DNA from: Hydrogenophaga pseudoflava
Lineage (GTDB): Bacteria > Pseudomonadota > Gammaproteobacteria > Burkholderiales > Burkholderiaceae_C
Direction of reading: 5' to 3'
Assembly: GCF_031020795.1 (NCBI RefSeq)
Contig: NZ_JAVHJP010000009.1
Span: 62,001 to 126,000 of the forward strand
DNA length: 64,000 nt
Below the pieces are notes generated by a model. That model was not told where the DNA came from, ran no database searches, and worked only from the letters and a program-made list of their open reading frames with translations. This document shows positions 59,916 through 64,000 of the stretch, in pieces. A program made the translations under genes and the position numbers. Positions within the stretch are counted from its first letter, which is position 1, and each line of letters begins with the position of its first letter.

Positions 59916-61196
59916 ATGAACGCGACCTCCACCTCCGAACTGATGAACACCCTGGGCAGCCAGGCCAAGGCCGCCTCGGCGTTGATGGCCAAGGCCGGCG
60001 CCGCGACCAAGCTCAAGGCCCTGCGCGAGCTGGCCCGCTTGCTGCGCGCAAGTGTCGAACCGCTGCAGGTGGAGAACGCCAAGGACCTGGTGCGTGCCCG
60101 TGCCGCCGGCCTGGCCGAACCCATGGTGGACCGGCTCAAGCTCACGCCCAAGGTGCTGGAAACCTGTGCCGAAGGCTGCGAGCAGCTGGCGGCCATGCCG
60201 GACATCATCGGCGAGATCATGGGCATGAAGCAGCAGCCCAGTGGCATCCGCGTGGGCCAGATGCGCGTGCCCATCGGCGTGTTCGGCATGATCTACGAAA
60301 GCCGCCCGAACGTGACCATCGAGGCCGCCAGCCTGAGCATCAAGAGCGGCAACGCCTGCATCCTGCGCGGCGGGTCCGAGGCCATCGATTCCAACCGCGC
60401 GCTGGCCGCGCTGGTGCAGCAGGCCCTGGTGGCTGCCGGTTTGCCGGCCGACGCGGTGCAGCTGGTGCCCACCACCGACCGCGCCGCCGTGGGGCAGCTG
60501 ATTGCCATGCCGCAGTACGTGGACGTGATCATCCCGCGCGGCGGCAAGGGCCTGATCGAGCGCATCAGCGCCGAAGCCAAGGTGCCCGTCATCAAGCACC
60601 TGGACGGCAACTGCCACACCTACGTGGACGACCCCTGCGACATCGCCATGGCCGTGACCGTGGCCGACAACGCCAAGACACAGAAATACAGCCCCTGCAA
60701 CGCGACCGAGAGCCTGCTGGTGGCGCGCGGCGTGGCGGCCGAGTTCCTGCCGAAGATCGGCGCGGTCTACGCCGCCAAGGGCGTGGAGATGCGCGGGTGC
60801 CCCGAGGCCATGGCGATCCTGGCCGCCGTGCCGGGTGCGACCGTGGCCGCGGCCACCGAACAGGACTGGAGCGAGGAATACCTCGCGCCCATTGTCAGCG
60901 TCAAGCTGGTGGCCGGGGTCGACGAGGCCATCGCCCATATCAACCGCTACAGCAGCCACCACACCGACGCCATCCTCACCACCGACCATGTGCACGCTCA
61001 GCGCTTCCTGCGCGAGGTCGATTCGGCCAGCGTCATGGTGAATGCGAGCACCCGCTTCGCCGATGGTTTCGAGTACGGGCTGGGCGCCGAAATCGGCATC
61101 AGCACCGACAAGTTCCATGCCCGCGGCCCGGTGGGTGTCGAGGGCCTGACCTCACTGAAGTACGTGGTGCTGGGCGAGGGCGAAATCCGCACTTGA
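59916..61196 (+). CDS. proA: Gamma-glutamyl phosphate reductase
   Basis: A 426-residue NADPH-dependent enzyme of proline synthesis. The catalytic Cys233 is in LDGNCHTYV. The motifs [13 protein letters not shown] and [18 protein letters not shown] are conserved. GTG at 59913 directly precedes the ATG at 59916, which I prefer as the start. No proB is in the window. Confidence 0.96.
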   Translation: MNATSTSELMNTLGSQAKAASALMAKAGAATKLKALRELARLLRASVEPLQVENAKDLVRARAAGLAEPMVDRLKLTPKVLETCAEGCEQLAAMPDIIGEIMGMKQQPSGIRVGQMRVPIGVFGMIYESRPNVTIEAASLSIKSGNACILRGGSEAIDSNRALAALVQQALVAAGLPADAVQLVPTTDRAAVGQLIAMPQYVDVIIPRGGKGLIERISAEAKVPVIKHLDGNCHTYVDDPCDIAMAVTVADNAKTQKYSPCNATESLLVARGVAAEFLPKIGAVYAAKGVEMRGCPEAMAILAAVPGATVAAATEQDWSEEYLAPIVSVKLVAGVDEAIAHINRYSSHHTDAILTTDHVHAQRFLREVDSASVMVNASTRFADGFEYGLGAEIGISTDKFHARGPVGVEGLTSLKYVVLGEGEIRT

Positions 61197-61302
61197 GAGG
61201 GGCTTGCAAGCCGCGCCCGCGACCCCACTTCTGGCCTTTGGCTGTCGCGGCCGGTCCCTACAATGGGGCGGTCGTCTTCTTCTTAGCGCAAAGGTTGTCC
61301 CC

Positions 61303-62586
61303 ATGGTTCCGCACCTCGTCACGGCATTGACCGGTCCGATCAACGAGCTGGAGCAGCGGATCCTCGAATCCACCCCGGTGATCGAGCGCTGGTTCCGTCT
61401 GGAGTGGATGGAGCACACGCCGCCCTTCTACAGCTCGGTGGACGTGCGCAACGCCGGCTTCAAGCTGGCGCCGGTCGACACCAACCTCTACCCCGGCGCC
61501 TGGAACCACCTCACGCCCGAGATGATGCCGCTGGCGGTGCAGGCGGCCATGGCCGCGATCGAGAAGATCTGCCCCGAGGCCAAGAACCTGCTGCTGGTGC
61601 CCGAGAACCGCACCGATTCCTTCTACCTGGCCAACCTGGCCCAACTTCAGCGCATCTTCTACCAGGCCGGTCTGAACGTGCGCCTGGGCTCGCTGTCCAA
61701 CGACATCAAGGCGCCGACCACCTTCGACCTGCCCGGCGGCGAGTCGGTGACGCTCGAACCCCTGATCCGCAGCAAGCGCCGCCTGGGGCTCAAGCACTTC
61801 GATCCCTGCACCATCCTGCTCAACAACGACCTCAGCGCGGGGGCCCCCGGCATCCTGGAAGACCTGCACGAGCAGTACCTGCTGCCGCCGCTGCACGCCG
61901 GCTGGGGCATCCGCCGCAAGAGCAACCACTTCAAGGCCTACGAAGAAGTGGCCAAGCGCTTCGGCAAGCTGCTGGGCATGGACCCCTGGCTGATCACGCC
62001 GATGTTCAACCAGTGCGGCGCGGTCAACTTCGCCGAGCAGAGCGGGCTGGAATGCCTGCGCAGCAACACCGACGCCCTGCTGGCGCGCGTGCGCCGCAAG
62101 TACAAGGAATACGGCATCAACGAGAAGCCTTTCGTCGTCATCAAGGCCGACAACAGCCATGCGGCGCTGGGCCAGCTGACGGTGCGCGACGCCAAGGAAC
62201 TGGACGATGCCTGGTTCCGGGCGCGCGCCAAAGCCACCGCGGGGCATGCCATCGGCGAGGTGATCATCCAGGAAGGGGTGCTCACCAACGAGCGCATCAA
62301 CGCGGCCGTGGCCGAGCCGGTGGTCTACATGATGGACCGCTACGTGGTGGGCGGTTTCTACCGGGTGCACGCCGACCGCAGCACCGACGAGAGCCTGGCC
62401 GCTCCGGGCGCAAGCTTCGTGCCCCTGGCCTTCGAGCAGAGCGCCCAGCTGCCCCAGCCGGGTGCCAAACCTGGTGCCAGCGTGCCCAACCGTTTCTACA
62501 TGTACGGCGTGATCGGCCGGCTGGCAATGCTCTCGGCCGCCTACGAGCTCGAAGCCACCGACCCCGAGGCCGAAAACTACGATTGA
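61303..62586 (+). CDS. gshA: Glutamate-cysteine ligase (proteobacterial type)
   Basis: A 427-residue enzyme making gamma-glutamylcysteine, the first step of glutathione synthesis. It belongs to the type found in beta-proteobacteria and Acidithiobacillus rather than the E. coli form. Typical segments are VDTNLYPGAWNHL, VVIKADNSHAALGQL, IIQEGVLTNERINAAVAEPV and YMYGVIGRLAMLSAAYELE. I chose the ATG at 61303 (MVPHLVTALTGPINELE). A hairpin follows the stop. Confidence 0.92.
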   Translation: MVPHLVTALTGPINELEQRILESTPVIERWFRLEWMEHTPPFYSSVDVRNAGFKLAPVDTNLYPGAWNHLTPEMMPLAVQAAMAAIEKICPEAKNLLLVPENRTDSFYLANLAQLQRIFYQAGLNVRLGSLSNDIKAPTTFDLPGGESVTLEPLIRSKRRLGLKHFDPCTILLNNDLSAGAPGILEDLHEQYLLPPLHAGWGIRRKSNHFKAYEEVAKRFGKLLGMDPWLITPMFNQCGAVNFAEQSGLECLRSNTDALLARVRRKYKEYGINEKPFVVIKADNSHAALGQLTVRDAKELDDAWFRARAKATAGHAIGEVIIQEGVLTNERINAAVAEPVVYMMDRYVVGGFYRVHADRSTDESLAAPGASFVPLAFEQSAQLPQPGAKPGASVPNRFYMYGVIGRLAMLSAAYELEATDPEAENYD

Positions 62587-62631
62587 GGCCGGACGGTTGT
62601 TGCGTCGCAACATCCAGCGCCCGGCCGTCCG
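62587..62631 (+). terminator. Hairpin after gshA with a repeated 12-mer
   Basis: cggacgg (62590-62596) pairs with ccgtccg (62625-62631), enclosing a nested gttgc/gcaac hairpin at 62599-62611. The 12-mer ggccggacggtt at 62587-62598 recurs at 62714-62725, right before the kup start. There is no T-run. Confidence 0.4.
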
Positions 62632-62727
62632 CTTGAGGCGATCTCCCGGCTGACAGCCGGGTGGGTGCGGGCGCAGAATCGCGGTCTTCCAGACAACGGG
62701 TCTGGCCTTGCATGGCCGGACGGTTTT

Positions 62728-64000
62728 GTGTCCTCGAACAAGTCGTCGCTTGCTGCGCTCACCCTGGGCGCCATCGGTGTGGTTTATGGCGATATCGGCA
62801 CCTCGGTGCTGTACGCCATCAAAGAAATCTTCGGGTCGGGCCATGTGCCCTTCACCCACGCCAACGTCTACGGTGTGCTGTCCATCGTCTTCTGGACCCT
62901 CACCGTCATCGTCTCCCTCAAATACGTCACGCTCGTGCTGCGCGCCGACAACGGTGGCGAAGGCGGGCTCATTGCGATGCTGGCACTGGCTTCGCAGGCG
63001 GTGAAGGACCGACCCGGGCTGCGCAAGTGGCTGCTGGCCATCGGCATCTTCGGCACCTCGCTGTTCTACGGCGATGGCGTGATCACCCCTGCCATTTCCG
63101 TGCTGTCCGCGGTGGAAGGTCTGGAAGTGGTGTCGCCCGCCTTCAAGCAGTACGTGGTGCCGCTGACCCTGCTGGTGCTGTTTGCGCTGTTTTTCGTGCA
63201 GAAGCGGGGCACCGGCGGCATCGGCAGGTTCTTCGGCCCCATCACCGTGCTGTGGTTCCTCTCCATCGCCGTGCTCGGCGTGTCGCACATCGTCGGCCAC
63301 CCCGAGATCCTGGAGGCGCTCAGCCCGCACCACGCGCTGCGCTTCATGTGGGAGCAGCCGGGTACCACCTTCATCATCCTGGGTGCCGTGGTGCTGTGCG
63401 TCACCGGCGGCGAGGCGCTGTACGCCGACATGGGCCACTTCGGCAAGAAGCCGATCCGCCTGGCCTGGTTTGCCATCGTCATGCCCTGCCTGACGCTGAA
63501 CTACTTCGGCCAGGGTGCGCTGCTGCTGGAGAACCCGGATGCGGTGAAGAACCCCTTCTTCAACATGGCGCCCGAGTGGGCCCAGCTGCCCCTGGTGGGG
63601 CTGGCCACCATGGCCACGGTGATCGCCTCGCAGGCGCTGATCTCTGGCGCGTTCAGCGTCACCAAACAGGCGATCCAGCTGGGCTACCTGCCGCGCCTGA
63701 ACATCCGCCACACCAGCGTGCACGACACCGGGCAGATCTACATCCCCTTCGTCAACTGGGGCCTGTTCACCGCCATCGTGCTGGCGGTGGTGATGTTCAA
63801 GTCCTCGTCCAACCTCGCGGCGGCCTACGGCATCGCCGTCACGCTGGACATGCTCATCACCACGGTGCTGACCTTCTTCGTCATCCGTTATGGCTGGAAG
63901 TACCCGCTGGCCCTGTGCGTGGCCGCCACCGGCTGGTTCTTCCTGGTCGACCTGGCCTTCTTCAGCTCCAACCTGCTCAAGCTGTTCGCCGGCGGCTGGT
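62728..64000 (+). CDS. kup: Kup potassium uptake protein (3' end outside window)
   Basis: An inner-membrane K+ transporter of the Kup/HAK/KUP family, of which 424 codons are visible before the window ends. The N-terminal signature is [17 protein letters not shown], followed by [20 protein letters not shown] and [10 protein letters not shown], then [21 protein letters not shown]. It starts with GTG at 62728; no in-frame ATG lies upstream near the conserved start. It is encoded right after the 12-mer repeat. The full protein should be about 620 residues. Confidence 0.93.
   Translation, partial: MSSNKSSLAALTLGAIGVVYGDIGTSVLYAIKEIFGSGHVPFTHANVYGVLSIVFWTLTVIVSLKYVTLVLRADNGGEGGLIAMLALASQAVKDRPGLRKWLLAIGIFGTSLFYGDGVITPAISVLSAVEGLEVVSPAFKQYVVPLTLLVLFALFFVQKRGTGGIGRFFGPITVLWFLSIAVLGVSHIVGHPEILEALSPHHALRFMWEQPGTTFIILGAVVLCVTGGEALYADMGHFGKKPIRLAWFAIVMPCLTLNYFGQGALLLENPDAVKNPFFNMAPEWAQLPLVGLATMATVIASQALISGAFSVTKQAIQLGYLPRLNIRHTSVHDTGQIYIPFVNWGLFTAIVLAVVMFKSSSNLAAAYGIAVTLDMLITTVLTFFVIRYGWKYPLALCVAATGWFFLVDLAFFSSNLLKLFAGGW

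Noticed and set aside
58824-61118. Long minus-strand open frame opposite holA and proA
   Set aside because: Shadow of two conserved plus-strand genes; no domain or start signal.

Overview
The window is a GC-rich, gene-dense piece of bacterial chromosome with almost no intergenic space (no gap above 300 bp). Gene content and order point to a betaproteobacterium of the Burkholderiales, most likely Comamonadaceae and possibly Hydrogenophaga-like. The evidence is the uvrA / MFS / ssb arrangement, the fur-bamE-dapB-exbBD-leuS-lptE-holA-proA run, hpf-ptsN-hprK with a proteobacterial HPr kinase, Bug-type periplasmic receptors, the proteobacterial-type GshA, and an intergenic GC-rich element present twice. 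I infer the lineage from these families; I did no database comparison.

Layout. 1-2.8 kb: tail of a CotH-like protein, pyrF, a GST and a MipA/OmpV outer-membrane protein. 2.8-10.7 kb: uvrA facing away from an MFS transporter, a CLC chloride transporter with a Gln at the gating-glutamate position, ssb and a DUF3422 membrane protein. 10.6-18.8 kb: a translationally coupled pair of a giant secreted alpha-2-macroglobulin and penicillin-binding protein 1C. 18.9-22.0 kb: a SulP anion transporter with a sigma-54 activator. 22.1-26.8 kb: a tricarballylate/citrate utilisation (tcu) locus with LysR regulator, flavoprotein, Fe-S membrane partner and Bug receptor. 26.9-30.0 kb: mnmA and a three-gene cluster of dioxygenase, esterase and unknown. 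30.2-34.1 kb: a polyamine-type ABC importer. 34.3-39.9 kb: small redox-flavoured genes (PepSY, cytochrome b561, arfB, hemerythrin, a PPOX-GAF-winged-helix fusion, a second PPOX-like protein, a NUDIX hydrolase and a secreted unknown). 39.9-46.4 kb: pntAB, fadD, and an MTA/SAH nucleosidase coupled to a DapB-like paralogue. 46.4-52.7 kb: corA with an unusual structured leader, patatin, MFS, hpf-ptsN-hprK, fur. 52.9-64 kb: a housekeeping run from bamE through gshA, ending in a truncated kup that starts with GTG.

Most of the window is core chromosome. I found no phage, insertion sequence, CRISPR array, tRNA or rRNA, and no clear new multi-gene system. The points most worth a second look are the CLC gating-residue substitution, two mutually exclusive hairpins ahead of corA, the PPOX-GAF-winged-helix fusion beside a hemerythrin-like gene, the DapB paralogue that keeps the catalytic His and Lys, a hairpin that would mask the tcuA ribosome binding site, and several perfect inverted repeats just upstream of genes.
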